From contig OZ010599.1 in assembly GCA_963932145.1 (NCBI GenBank), positions 42,614,542-42,678,541 on the forward strand: 64,000 nt of DNA. The letters are read 5' to 3'. This stretch comes from Acanthosepion lycidas. Taxonomy: Eukaryota > Mollusca > Cephalopoda > Sepiida > Sepiidae. The notes below the pieces were generated by a model. It was not told the DNA's origin. It did no database searches and saw only the letters and a list, made by a program, of their open reading frames with translations. Position numbers and translations under genes: made by a program. Each line of letters opens with the position of its first letter. The first letter of the stretch is position 1. This document shows, piece by piece, positions 53,823 through 64,000 of this stretch.

Positions 53823-55035
53823 ACCAAATGTTACATTTAATTACAGATTCAATCAACAATGTATTTTTCCTGATTATCTATGACTTCCTTCCATCTATTA
53901 ACAAGCTTATTAATTCCATTACTGTAAAATTCTTTTGGCTTCAAGAACTCACAAATGTCAGTTTTAACCTCTTCCTGTGTTACAAAAGCTGTTTCTTCCA
54001 AATGATTCTGTAAGCTACGAAACAAATGGTAGTCTGAAGGAGCAAGATCGGTAGAATAAGGCGGATGAGGATTTTTTTCCCAACCAAGTTCTTCGATCTT
54101 TTGTGACGTGATTCTCACTGTGTGGGGTCGCTCATTGTCCTGATAAAACATCACCTCTTTTCGATTCACTAGAGCAGGTCTTTTTTTCCTCAAAGCTTGG
54201 TTCAAATGCTCTAATTGCTGACAGTATATTTGAGCATTAATTGTTGCATTAGGTGGTAAGAATTCAAACTGGATTATTCCTTGGTGATCGCACCAGATTG
54301 AAAGAAGAACATTTTGCCTATGAAGTTCCCTTCTCGGCTGTGGCTAGGGTCCTTCCTCTTTACCAAGCCACTGTCTACGACGCTTAACATTTCGATAAAA
54401 GGTCCATTTTTCGTCGCCAGTTAAAAGTCTATCCAAAAAAGGTGAAACAAGTTGGCGAGAATGGAGAGAAGAGCAGATGTCAACTCGGGATTTGAGGTTG
54501 TTTTCAGACAATTCATGAGGCACTCATTTTCCAAGTTTAGGAACTTTTCCAAGTTGTTGAAGATGACGATGAACAGTTGTATGGTTTGAACTGAGAACCA
54601 CTGCCAATTCTTCAACTGATTTTCTTCAAGGGCTGCTTCAAGAAGCTTTTCATCAAACTGGACGTCCGGTTCGATCTTCATCTTCAAGGGTGAAATCTCC
54701 ACCTCTGAATTTTGAAAACCTTCTTCTGCAAGTTCTTTCATTCACACATTCCTCTCCATAAACTGAGTGAATGCTTCTAGCCGCTTCGGCTGCTGAGTTT
54801 CCTTTCTTGAACTCATAAAGCATTATGTGCCTCAAATGATTCTTGGGTACTTCCATGTTAGCAAGGTTTTAATCAAACAAAATTTAATTTTATTGTTCTC
54901 TGAAATAAAATTTGATCAGTTTAAATGCATCTAAACATAAAAATAATGTTCAGTTCCATTAGACATTACAAAATACTCTTTAAATTTCGTTCATTTTAAC
55001 AAAAAGTTAAAATTCGAACAGAACTTATGGGATGA
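53823..55035 (-). mobile_element. SETMAR-type mariner inserted in a LINE
   Basis: The minus strand starts near 55035 with GGTCATCCCATAAGTTCTGT, a mariner-like terminal repeat. It carries a transposase and ends at 53823 without a recognisable opposite terminus. The 3' end and adjacent LINE sequence seem to have been lost in one deletion. Confidence 0.75.
53849..54856 (-). pseudogene. mariner transposase relic (SETMAR-like)
   Basis: N-terminal HTH: NHLRHIMLYEFKKGNSAAEA then ERTCRRRFSKFRGGDFTLED (54653-54856). Next QFDEKLLEAALEEN, then in a shifted frame LTGDEKW (first Asp, near 54405-54420). A 118-codon C-terminal frame (53849-54205) has YQDNERPHTVRI (second Asp), HPPYSTDLAPSDYHLFRSLQ (third Asp) and SNGINKLVNRWKEVIDN. 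The D,D34D triad residues are all readable, but frameshifts and stops in the middle make it non-functional. Confidence 0.85.
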
Positions 55036-56260
55036 CCTGATATATTTCAAGCTTTTGATAATAACGCAAAGCTCGAGTTGTGGCATTAGATATCTCAAAG
55101 GCGTTTGGCACGGTTTGTCATGATGGTCTTGTACATAAGCTTCAGGGCTACGGTATTATTGGATGATTGCTTGATTTAATCCAATCATTCCTATCTAATC
55201 GTGAAATAAAGTCGTTCTAAACGGAGTAGATTCCAGATCCTTTCACACGAACGCGGGTATCCCCAAGGCTCTATACTGGGTGTTAGGCTGTTTCTGATCT
55301 TCATCAATGATCTTCCTGATGTCATCAATTCCCAAGTAGTCATTTATGCAGATGAGAGTGCCATTTACTTCTGTCTTAATAGCAAATCCGTTAGAACTGA
55401 TAAAATTAGCCTGGCCGCTAGTCTTGAAGAGGACATCCAATCAGTGGCTAACTGGGACAGGAAATGCCTTCCAAAAATAAACTCCTCGCATTTTACGACC
55501 ATAGAGAAACTTCCCTGTCCGCCATCAGTATGGTTGATGCTCCTTCTTGGCCTCATGTTTTCAACTGCCTTGAAGTGGAACAACTACATTGAATCAATAG
55601 CTGCATCTACTGCAAGGAAGGTTGGATGATTGTGTCGTGCCAGAACGTTTTTCTCGTCAGAGTTCATCTTGCACATTTACTAATCTGCCACTCGTCCGTA
55701 CATTGAATACTGTTGCCATATTTGGTCTGGTGTCCCCACTGTGCATCTCGAGGTTCTTGACAAAATCCAAAGAAGGATCTGCAATGTGATCGATCCTGAC
55801 TTTGCATCTCGTTTTCAGTTACTTTCTGACAGAAGTGATGTGACTTCCCTCTGTCTACAAATATTTTCATGGCAACTGCTCTGACGAGATTTTTTCCTGG
55901 TGCTCCGACTATGCGAATTTAAGTGCGCTACTAGATTGCCATTTCGTCCCACCCCTTTACTGTTGAAATAGTTAAATGTAACCGCCACTTCTGATCCAAC
56001 AGTTTCTTTTCTCGCACTTCCTAACAGTGGAACTAACGTTTACTTGCTTCCCTGATAAGTACAATTTCTAAAAATTTAAATGCAACGTCAATCGCCATTT
56101 TCTGTCTTTTTGAATCCGGATCAACTTTTATCCTTTCTTCAATCCTCCTTATACCCAGTCTTTTCTTTCACTTTCATTCTCTTTAACCCCCTGCGTACTA
56201 GTGGCACTCCCGCCTTGCTTAGGGTGAGGTGTTTGGGAATCGGGAAGTGTTAAAGGCTGG

Positions 56261-56555
56261 TCAAATCAAGATAAAAACTGAGGATAAAAAAATGAGGAGA
56301 TAGGAAGACTTGATAAAGACCATAACAAAAGAAAAAGCCGGAACGAGGCCGGGAACGACAGTCACTCACATTAATTAGAACAAAAAGAGACTAGCTTAAC
56401 CAGAAGTTGTACCCGTTAGGAATCCGCCCCGTTGTGCCTTAAAGAGACTAAAACAGAAAATCAAGATTTAGCCGATTCACGTGAACCACGCTCGCAACTC
56501 ACGCGACCGAGACCAATCTATCTCTTCTGATCCTTATCCTAGGCTGATGCCCTAA
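56261..56555. other. Unassigned DNA, possibly LINE 3' UTR
   Basis: Moderate GC. Likely includes the 3' end of the following minus-strand Tx1-like LINE, but I cannot mark its border. Confidence 0.35.
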
Positions 56556-57520
56556 GAATCCAATTAGATCCTGATGAGATTAGTGTTCGTCTCATAAGAT
56601 TCCATCCAATCGCGTCCCCCACACTACTAGCAGGGGGCAATACATTGTTGCACACTTACGCTGGACACGAGATGTTCGGGATCAATAAGAGCCGTCAACT
56701 TGCCGACATGGCCCCAAAAACGGGCGCATCAATGAGCAGTGGAAGAAGGCGTGCTCGGCTGTCTACAACCCACGATCAAACTGGTAACAATCGGACTTAT
56801 CTGCTAAAATAACCTTGAAATTCACATTGAGAGGCAGCGCATTCCGGACCAATCGCCAGGTAAGCGAAAACTGACATCCAGAAAGAGCACAAACCATCTA
56901 CCGATAACCTGACCCGGTCACAGAGAGGGTCCGACACAATCCCCTCCACTAATCCAATACAATACCTTCCTAGGTAGTGAAAGGTCACTGGACTGAGGAG
57001 TATTACGTAAGGGCTGACGACACTCACGGTGGAAAGCGTCCTGACGCCGGAGCTTACGACGGCACTCAGCATCGGGATGGAAAGGAGTAATAGTCAGGCT
57101 AAGATAGGCAATCCTAACCCTCCTCGCCCACAGTGGCTCCTCTGTCAACGTCCGAAGTAAGAAAAGCAGCCTCGAAGCGTGTCTGTGACTCGCCAAGGGC
57201 GGCATTAGCCGCCCCACTCTCTTGAGATGAACGTTGGATACAGACCTCTCTGCGGACCATTGGCTTGCATCACCCCTACAAAGGGAGAAGAGCAAGCGCT
57301 CGAGCGCCTTCAGACGGTCCTTAAAGAAAAGAAATATAGACAACTAGTAAAGGATAAGGAGAGATGGACACGGCGTACACCCCTATCCTTCAAAGACAAC
57401 CGCCTTCGGAGCCAAGTCCGGACCTCCGACCAATTCTTCTCCACATCAAATTTTTCTTCTTTTATGTGACGTTTCCCTTCAGGGCCCAGGCGATCATCGG
57501 TCTCCATTTCACCCTGTTCC
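56556..57520 (-). pseudogene. Tx1-like LINE C-terminal relic, copy 2
   Basis: The minus-strand pieces parallel 6600-7400: DVEKNWSEVRTWLRRRLSLK, KALERLLFSLCRGDAS, GRLMPPLASHRHASRLLFLL, WARRVRIAYLSLTITPFHPD and LSLPRKVLYWISGG. The 3' UTR word CATGTCGGCAAGTTGACGGC matches CATGTCGGCGAGCTGACGGC at 7301. The catalytic domain is absent. Confidence 0.75.
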
Positions 57521-57537
57521 TTGTAGCACTCAATAAG

Positions 57538-57556
57538 TTTTTTTTTTTTTTTTTGT
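57538..57556. repeat. Poly(T) tract
   Basis: A T run between the Tx1-like and RTE-like relics. On the minus strand it is an A tail at the 3' end of the RTE relic, as expected for a retroposon. Confidence 0.7.
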
Positions 57557-60065
57557 TATTTCTCCCAGACCCTGTTCTGCCATCCACTTGCTTAATCCCG
57601 TTAAGTATGTCATGTGTTGCTTTCCCTTGTCCCTCTTACCCCTCTATCTGCCCAGTGAGTATTAAATTTTCTAAGCTCTCCTTTCTTGTTACGTATCCAG
57701 AAATTTCAGCTGTCTCTTTCTGATGTTAAGTACAAGGTTCTTCTTTGTTTGCATCCTCTCCAAAACCTCATTGCTCACATGTTCAGTCCAAGGTATCCTC
57801 AGCATCCTTCTGTAGAACCATACCTCTGTTGTCTCGAGTCTCTTTTTCGTCTTTGAGAAGACCGTCCAACATTCGCTGCCGTAAAGGAGGACAGATATCA
57901 CGTAGCAGTTCAGTACTTTTTTCTTTGCTACCAACGAAACCCTCCTGTTTCCTAATACTCTGTCTAGCTTTTGGCTTTTGGAATGCGTCATTGGCCATCC
58001 CAATACGTTTTCAGATCTCAGCGTCGCACTTACCGTCTTCTGTCAGAACACTTTTCCCAGATATTTAAATTTCAGCACCTGTCCTGTTTTTAGTGTCCCC
58101 AACCTGTAAATCACATTTTGGGCGCATCTTTTTGCTGATGATCATGTATTCTGCCTTCTTGTAGTTTATGATTAGTCCCTTCTTCTCGCTCTCCTTTGCT
58201 ACTTTCTTTTTATAGTTTCCTTTCCGTGTCTGCTATCAACACTATGTCATCTACGTATCTTATGTTGCTAAGATTGTGGCCGCCAGTAATGAATCCTGCT
58301 AGAATTTCCAGTTCTCTCAGAATTGTCTCGATATATAGGCTGAATAAGTCCGGTGAGAAGAAACATCCTTGCCTTACACCCCTTACTATTTTTGTATATC
58401 TGCTGAACTCATTTTTTTTATCTTTATGCAGGCAGTTTGCTGCCAGTAGAGGTTTTTTTTTTAATTATTTTAATGTCTTCCCCGAATATGTCAAGGTTAC
58501 TGAGCAGCTCTAACAGATCTTTGTGGCGTACTTTGTCGAATGGCTGTGCATAGTCTATAAAACACAAGTGCACGTACTTCTGCATTTGTATTGCTCTTTC
58601 TGATAATATTCTGATTATGAATATCGCGTCCCTTGTTCCGGTGTCTTTAACGAACCCGCACTGTTTTTGTCCTATCTCTGGCCTGACTCTGCTGTGCGCT
58701 CTATTTATCAAAATACGGATGATGTTCTGTTATATAGGGTGATAGTTCGGTGGAGTTCACATTCCTTTGTGCCCGGTTTCTTAGGCAGTACTATGAAAAT
58801 AGATCTGCTTAGATCTTTCGTTATATTCCCACTGTTGTAGATTTCATTTATTATTTCCGTAATCTTGTCTATGCCAAGATCATACAAGGCTGTCAGCACC
58901 TCTCTTACAATTCCGTCTTGCCCTGCTGCCTTTTTTCTGTCCAATTTGGCCAGTGCCGCTTCTACTTAATTTTTAGAATTTCAGGCCAGTAGGTAATTAT
59001 GCGTATTGTCGGTTGTTCGCATTCATCGTGGAAGATTTTTCCAATATATTCGTTCCAGTGTTGAAGATTTTTTTTCTCTAATATGAGCGTTCCATCCTTG
59101 GATTTTATGCAGCCTGTTGACGAGCATGTGTCCTCTCCTGTGTTACGTGTTGATAATTGTAACAAAGGAATAAAAAATGATTTACCACAACAACAGAGCT
59201 AAATCACAAACAAATATTTAATTTACTAAAACACAACATAAAATATATACAGGATAAACAATTGTGGCCTACAAAACAGAAAACGCAGAGTTACTGGCCA
59301 AGTGTTACGAGGGAGAAAGAAAGGGAGTCAAATATCTTTATCACTTTAAGGCTAGCGAAGTAATCTACGTGCTATATTTGAAAATCCACAAAGGTGTGTA
59401 AATAAATATTAATTTTTAGTTTGGTCAATGAAAATTAGTCAAAATTCTATTTACCAAATTTGTTCCATGAAATTCTCTTTTGGGTTTTGGTTGGTCGGCA
59501 ACTTTTTATAGAGATTCTTTCGGCTGGATATAATAGTCCTTGAATCAAAAGCCGGAGTTGATAACAGCAGAAATTCTCCTTCATCAACTGACAACCCTTT
59601 TCCAAAAACCAATTTTTATAGGGGCTAACACCTAATTTGCATATTTCTAGATGTTTCTCGAATATAGAATGATGTAGAAACTTCCAAACATTCTATTTCT
59701 AATTTCTCTATTTTACAACTACTTCATGAATGAAAACTTTTTTGTAATAACAAGTAGAACTCAGTGGAATCCCTTATTATAAAAATGCATCCTCGTAACA
59801 CCTGTATTTGTTTATGCATATCTTCTTTGTCGCACTCAATTTCTCTATTTCTTCACATTTTATTTATTTTTTTTTTTTTAGCGACTCTTCTTTAGCCTGC
59901 CTGCATTTGGTCTTTATTTCGTTGTGTAGTTTTCTGCAATCCGTTCCTTATCTAACCAGTGATCCATTTGTTTTTTCTTCTTCGTCCATTCTACTTTAGT
60001 ATGATGTCACTAAAGCTTCTCTTAGTGCGTCCCATTTCGAGTTTCCATTCCATAGTGGTTTTCGA
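57545..60065 (-). pseudogene. RTE-like LINE relic split by a solo LTR
   Basis: The minus-strand blocks run 5' to 3' as KWITG/IRNGLQ (59900-60000), the solo LTR, TGEDTCSSTGCIKSKDGTLI, MDRKKAAGQDGIVREVLTAL, KQCGFVKDTGTRDAIFIIRI, CFIDYAQPFDKVRHKDLLEL, IRYVDDIVLIAD with YVDD at 58246-58257, LNCYVISVLLYGSECWT, FYRRMLRIPWTEHVSNE and RKRQLKFL. This is most of a reverse transcriptase of the RTE type; the endonuclease is missing. Stops and frameshifts break it into at least five frames. Confidence 0.8.
59141..59800. mobile_element. Solo LTR (660 bp)
   Basis: It begins TGTTACG and ends CGTAACA, and is flanked by CCTG on both sides (59137-59140, 59801-59804). The RTE coding sequence reads continuously once the LTR and one CCTG are ignored. 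TG...CA ends, a short terminal inverted repeat and a 4-bp duplication fit an LTR retrotransposon. Recombination between LTRs would have removed the internal part. Confidence 0.82.
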
Positions 60066-60076
60066 AGCGTAGCGTA

Positions 60077-60200
60077 GATGTGGCATAAGGCCAAAAGTAT
60101 GGGGCACCTAGTGAGGATCTAACTCACTAATCAATTGTCATTGATCTAGCGAGATCAGCTTGCGAGATCAGCTTACTAACCATTACACCGCATCTAGTCC
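60077..60200 (-). repeat. tRNA-derived SINE fragment
   Basis: The minus strand reads ATGCGGTGTAATGGTTAGTA (A-box region), a duplicated AGCTGATCTCGC, GAGTTAGATCCTCAC (B-box region), GGTGCCCCATAC and TTTTGGCCTTATGCCACATC. The last word is the GGCCTTGTGCCACA motif shared with HP elements. Confidence 0.6.
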
Positions 60201-60940
60201 CGTCTGTGTGACGTATCACTTTCTAATACCGCAGCCAGCAAGTCTCTTCCCGTCAGCCATCTCTCCACAAACTAGTGTTCTTAAAAACTCTTAGGAATGG
60301 CTCAACGGACCTTGACTTTAAATTTACGATGGCGAAATACAGAGGTAATATAGTTTTTGTGAATTTGAAAAATGAATCTCTAACAATCCACCATGACAGT
60401 TATTTCTGGCAGTCCTCTTTAGAGCCAGTTCTAAATAAAAAAATACACTTTTACACACAAAATGAAAATTTTACTATACCGTCTGATTTTCGATTAATAC
60501 ACTTCTCCCAAAAGTAAGTGTATAAGATAAATTCAGACTATTTAATATTTATTTGCTCACAATTTTTAATTCATTATTAATTTTTAATTATTTATCCAAA
60601 TAAGAAACATGTTTATAAAGTAGGGTCAAACAAGATTCGTTATCTAATTTTATTTTATATTTCCTTCAAATGGTTTCTTTCGTCACAGAAAGTTTACATT
60701 CATTGACAGATACTGAGTAGGTGAGTTTTATCTTAAGGAAAGTATTCCATACACAGTAGCACCTTGTTATCCGCGGTAGGTGATGGAAAAATATTGGAAT
60801 CAGCGGATAATACCGAATCACCCATGTCCGAAAATTTTCGCCGGGAAATCAAAACCCTATTTTTTAAAAGAAATTTATTCAATTTATACAGTAAACCTAG
60901 GTGTAAAATTAATATAAATTAGACATCGAAATAACTGAGC
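60201..60940. other. Unassigned DNA with a possible Tigger-type end
   Basis: CAGTAGCACCTTGTTATCCG then CGG at 60754 resembles a pogo/Tigger terminus, and TCCGTGGATGG-like sequence appears inverted near 62640. I could not confirm a pair or TA duplication. An 80-codon frame at 60275-60517 resembles nothing known. Confidence 0.35.
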
Positions 60941-60959
60941 AATTTTACATAGGACAAGA

Positions 60960-61150
60960 CGAGATATTCCTAGGACAGCAGAACGCGAACAGTCTATCCC
61001 CGTATATTAAATCAAGGGCTCAGTTCTACACTCACTGAACGTTACCCGGATAGACAAACATCTGAAGAAAAAAAAAAAAAAAAAAAAAAACCCCGGGGGG
61101 CACAAAGGTTAAAACGTTGTGATAATAACAAAGATGACGACAATAGTAAA
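60960..61150 (+). repeat. SINE-B fragment with poly(A) expansion
   Basis: AACGCGAACAGTCTATCCCC, AAGGGCTCAGTTCTAC and ACATCTGAAGAAA, then an A run (61066-61090) where other copies have GGCC. Then AAAACGTTGTGATAATAACA and ATGACGACAATAGT. The head is absent. Confidence 0.6.
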
Positions 61151-61844
61151 AAACATGATAACGCCCTATTCCTGAAAATCAAACATTTTTTTAAATTTTA
61201 TTAATTTGAGCTTTTTTTTTCTCTCTCTCGGGGCTGTTGAGGACATTCAAGGCAGAGGCGTAGCAAGGTGAGGACAAGTGAGACAGTTTCCTCCTACCCG
61301 CCGGGCGCAGATGTGAAGATGAGTAAATTTTCCTCCTGTGAGAAAGGTTAATTTATAGCTTACGAAGCGATAAATACCAGTTTTGTGAAACAATATCTTT
61401 TTTTATGTAAACTTAAGTGAATCTATAAAATATAGTATTTTTATGTAGGTTTCATAAACGGCTTCCCAGGTGAGTTCCAGAACTCTGAACTAGAGATAGA
61501 GCATTAACATACTCTAGCTGTTACATTAAATAATAGTATCGATGCATAACATTTATTTCAAAATTATCTATAAATTATGTAATTCTACTTATCATAAATA
61601 TTATTTAACTAGCTTAAAAGCCGCCCAATTTGGAGGCATTTAAGCTCGCTCCTGCGAAGAGCTCTTGATTGGGCCTTCAGCACAATACGTAGGGATGAGT
61701 AGATACGATAGGCAACAATAAACAACAGAAGAACTCAAAATTGATCGCTGTATTTAAGTATTGCATTAATATTTAAGATTGCTTTTAAAAGTTCAACGAG
61801 AATGGCCCCTAGAAGTAAAGTTGAAAAAGTGTGACACAATGACA
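61151..61844. other. AT-rich DNA without a recognised gene
   Basis: Nothing assignable. Confidence 0.4.
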
Positions 61845-61924
61845 TTCGCATTTATTATACAGATTAAAAATGTATCAGGGAATTTCTTTCCTGATACGTT
61901 TTTAATCTGTATAATAAATGCGAA
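61845..61924. repeat. 35-bp-arm hairpin
   Basis: Arms 61845-61879 and 61890-61924 are complementary with one mismatch, around a 10-nt centre GAATTTCTTT. Arms begin TTCGCATTTATTATACAGAT. The same peptide-like string appears on both strands as a consequence, not as a gene. Confidence 0.9.
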
Positions 61925-62124
61925 CTCATTAGAACTGAAACAGTTCCAGGGCCGTCTCCCTCTTTGGAGAAATCTCTCTTTGATTGACATTGTCTTTAGG
62001 AGTGTAGCAGTACTCATCACGCTTGGTCAATTGCGGGTTGGTGGGGCTGTTTAATCTATGGTTCGGAGTCGTCTTTCTCCTAAACCGGTTGACTGAGATT
62101 AGACAATGTCTGTTCCGCTATTGA
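61925..62124. other. Unassigned DNA
   Basis: Nothing recognised. Confidence 0.4.
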
Positions 62125-62268
62125 CTCAGCTGAAGGGAGAAGAAATGGATCCATACATTTCTCAAGTGTATTTGCACATGTGAATGCAATTCGATTGGAA
62201 TTCGAACTTGGTTCTACCGATTCCATAATCCGAGTCTCTATCCATTACTTCATTACGCGCTTAGGTTT
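62125..62268 (-). repeat. SINE-A head, inverted
   Basis: The minus strand has GTAATGGATAGAGACTCGG (A-box region), AAGTTCGAATTCCAATCG (B-box region), GCATTCACATGTGC and GAAATGTATGGATCC, as in 36767-36880. Confidence 0.65.
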
Positions 62269-63100
62269 AATTACTTAATTAAATTAGTTCCAGTTTTACA
62301 ATTATGATATTGAGATTATATTTTTGCCCTCGTAAAGTGGTAATTGATTCTTTGCTATTATCATTCAGAGGATAATAATTCACAAAATATATAGTAAAAC
62401 ATTCAGGGAAACTCAATTAGGGAGACCAAATTTTATCTCTCCCGGGCGCTGAAACCCCTAGCTACGCCACTGATTTAAACGGATTCATTTTTTTATATTT
62501 TCAAAATACTATTATTAAATACCTTTTATGTATATGTTACACTTTTAAAAATATTTTACTTCTTTGAAATATACTTTACAAATTACTTTTAGTTTAATAA
62601 AAGTTTTGAACAAAAACGTCTGGCTGAGTGGGCCATCCACGGATAATTGAAATAACAGATGTTATTTTGCGGACAGTGAGTTCCTACTGGATATTACAGT
62701 TTCTCAGAATAATAAATTTCCGCCCTATACACATTAAATTGGTCCGAACGAACCAATATATAATGATGTACAATTTAAGCCGTATTTATTTTTTACCTTG
62801 ATAATATCCTTCGAGTAGTTAAAGAGAAATCAATTATCAGTTGTATAAAAGAAAATTATTTCGTTTGCTATCAACACCGTTTTTCCTCTCTTCAATTAAT
62901 AGCCTTGTCAAGTATGAACCCAGTTGGTGATGTGTCATCACCAAGGCCAGTGCGTACCCAAGCCCCCGAACTCGTAAACCTAGTGTGTTTTTTTATTGCT
63001 CCCCACACCTGATTGGAGGCCCTAGACAGTGCTTTGTGACCATCGCTATCTTTCCAAGGTTAGCTTTTTTTCTACCTACATTTATATAGATATTTACTTG
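62269..63100. other. AT-rich DNA without a recognised gene
   Basis: Nothing assignable, except AATAATTCAC-type sequence and CTACGCCACTG words typical of decayed repeats. Confidence 0.4.
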
Positions 63101-63104
63101 ACTC

Positions 63105-63195
63105 CCCCACTGAGTCAGGTTGTGACACAAGGTCAATTTTTAACGTGGGGGACGCGAGTGTTTTCACTCGGGCCGCTGGTCATAGCTTGCCCAAG
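63105..63195 (-). repeat. Hairpin repeat (HP element), diverged copy E
   Basis: The minus strand reads stem-loop CGAGTGAAAACACTCG (63155-63170), then CCCCCACGTTAAAAATTGAC, then CTTGTGTCACA. The position and flanking words are those of the HP stem-loop, but the stem bases differ (GAGTG/CACTC instead of GAGCC/GGCTC), so pairing is conserved although sequence is not. Confidence 0.55.
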
Positions 63196-64000
63196 CTGGT
63201 CAGATCTAGTCTAAGCTAGTCATAATGTTACAAATTAAACTAAGCACAACAGACTATTAAAGGATCTTAAAATTTTTGCAGATTTTTACATCATTACGGG
63301 GTCTTTTTTTCTCGTCCAAATTCGTGAAATTGTTTTGCTCATGCTAAGTTTCGAAAAAAAAACACTCTATAAAATTCCCTATTTTTATCCATATGTTAAA
63401 TTATTCAACTTTTTAACAAGAAAAATCTCAAGCTGATAGTAAAAATTGTCGCAAAACATTGTTGACTTATTTAAGATGTCTCTAATTGCATTTAGATACA
63501 TGTATTTATTTTCAATTTTTCAAGTTGAATTGTTCATCTGTATTGCATATGATCTATTATTTTACATAGTTTGGTTACTATAAAATTTTTATTTCATATA
63601 AATGCTCCCTTATGAAAATTGAGATGTAATAGAATGTCAGAAATCGAATTTGAGGGAGGCATATCAGAGTATTATAGAGCCCACGAGACCCTTCCACCGG
63701 GCCTGGTCATCACAAAGTGTACCTACTTCATTATGATGTCGAAATTAGTACTTCTTGCTATTAGAATAAATCTTAGTTATTATAAAACGCAGATTGTGTG
63801 TGTGTGTGTGTCTGTACGTTTATATATTGGATCGTTTTTCCTACATTTTTCAACCGATTTCAACAAAGCTTCACAGGACTGCGTAAAATTACCTTGCGGT
63901 GGTTCTGACAGCGCCAAAAATTGGAAAAACAATTGTTTTTGCACGGAATCAATTTGAAAACAAGATTAAGAGGCATTAATGAAAAGGGGACAACTCATAT
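63196..64000. other. AT-rich DNA, window end
   Basis: No gene recognised. A 112-codon frame (63619-63957) includes translated (TG)n near 63796 and a CCGATTTCAACAAAGCTTCA word of the kind found in dispersed repeats; I do not consider it a gene. Confidence 0.4.

Larger units (their letters stand above)
53271..56260 (+). pseudogene. Jockey/CR1-like LINE relic split by a mariner
   Basis: The left piece (53271-53822) is the pre-RT linker: CNRRLFVSARNKCKRVLNEA, FGSRDYWRLCKSVLNY, LTSTADKVKCFARKFSSNST and SHKASGGDRILAVVLNKCAP. The right piece (55045-56260) resumes inside the RT: VVALDISKAFGTVCHDGL in shifted frame, RVSPRLYTG near 55255, an IYADESAIY catalytic block (55342-55368), then IEYCCHIWSG, LDKIQRRICNVIDPDF and the tail TTGCTTAGGGTGAGGTG. 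About 100 residues of the early RT are missing at the mariner boundary. The second catalytic Asp of YADD is Glu (GAG). Confidence 0.78.

Noticed and set aside
60754..62700. A 1.9-kb Tigger-type transposon between CAGTAGCACC and an inverted TCCGTGG word
   Set aside because: No TA duplication, poor match between the supposed ends, and no transposase between them.
63619..63957. 112-codon frame
   Set aside because: It includes translated (TG)n and a dispersed-repeat-like block.

Overview
The window looks like non-coding, repeat-choked DNA from a large animal genome, most likely a mollusc and probably a coleoid cephalopod such as an octopus. This is an inference. The DNA is AT-rich and carries very long (TA)n arrays, tRNA-derived SINEs, and Jockey/CR1-like, RTE-like and Tx1-like LINE relics. 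It also carries Penelope-like GIY-YIG endonuclease fragments and many DNA-transposon relics. I found no convincing host gene, rRNA, intact tRNA or CRISPR array. Almost every long open frame is either translated (TA)n or a piece of a decayed transposase or reverse transcriptase.

Layout. 0-5 kb: a fold-back SINE, two MITE-like inverted repeats and AT-rich DNA. 5-8 kb: a hairpin-bearing repeat, a disabled Tx1-like LINE and a duplicated 210-bp repeat. 9-12 kb: a Penelope-like endonuclease relic, a second hairpin repeat, Jockey/CR1 LINE tails and an internally duplicated AT-rich repeat. 13-16 kb: pogo/Tigger-type MITEs, another fold-back SINE and a third hairpin repeat. 18-25 kb: huge (TA)n-type arrays, a zinc-finger non-LTR fragment, SINEs, palindromes and a 48-bp tandem repeat. 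25-31 kb: an RTE relic split by a palindromic mariner MITE, LINE tails split by a piggyBac-type MITE, and a deleted IS630/Tc1-like element. 32-38 kb: a second Penelope fragment with hammerhead-like sequence nearby, a hAT MITE and a tRNA-headed SINE. 38-42 kb: several LINE 3' ends. 43-47 kb: a mariner relic split by the same palindromic MITE, a TTAA-flanked inverted-repeat element, and a Tc1-like element with IR/DR termini sitting in the centre of another palindrome. 49-51 kb: a Tc1-like element embedded in (TA)n. 51-56 kb: Jockey/CR1 LINE relics, one split by a mariner. 56-60 kb: a second Tx1-like relic and an RTE relic split by a solo LTR. 60-64 kb: SINEs, one strong hairpin and AT-rich DNA.

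The elements do not form a pathway. They record successive insertions: MITE into LINE, MITE into mariner, LTR into LINE, mariner into LINE, Tc1 into palindrome. The most interesting signals are small structured motifs shared between repeat copies. One is a hairpin repeat with a perfect C(UACG)G stem-loop that stays paired in a diverged copy. The other is a set of hammerhead-ribozyme-like cores. All family names come from motif recognition by eye; no database or folding software was used.
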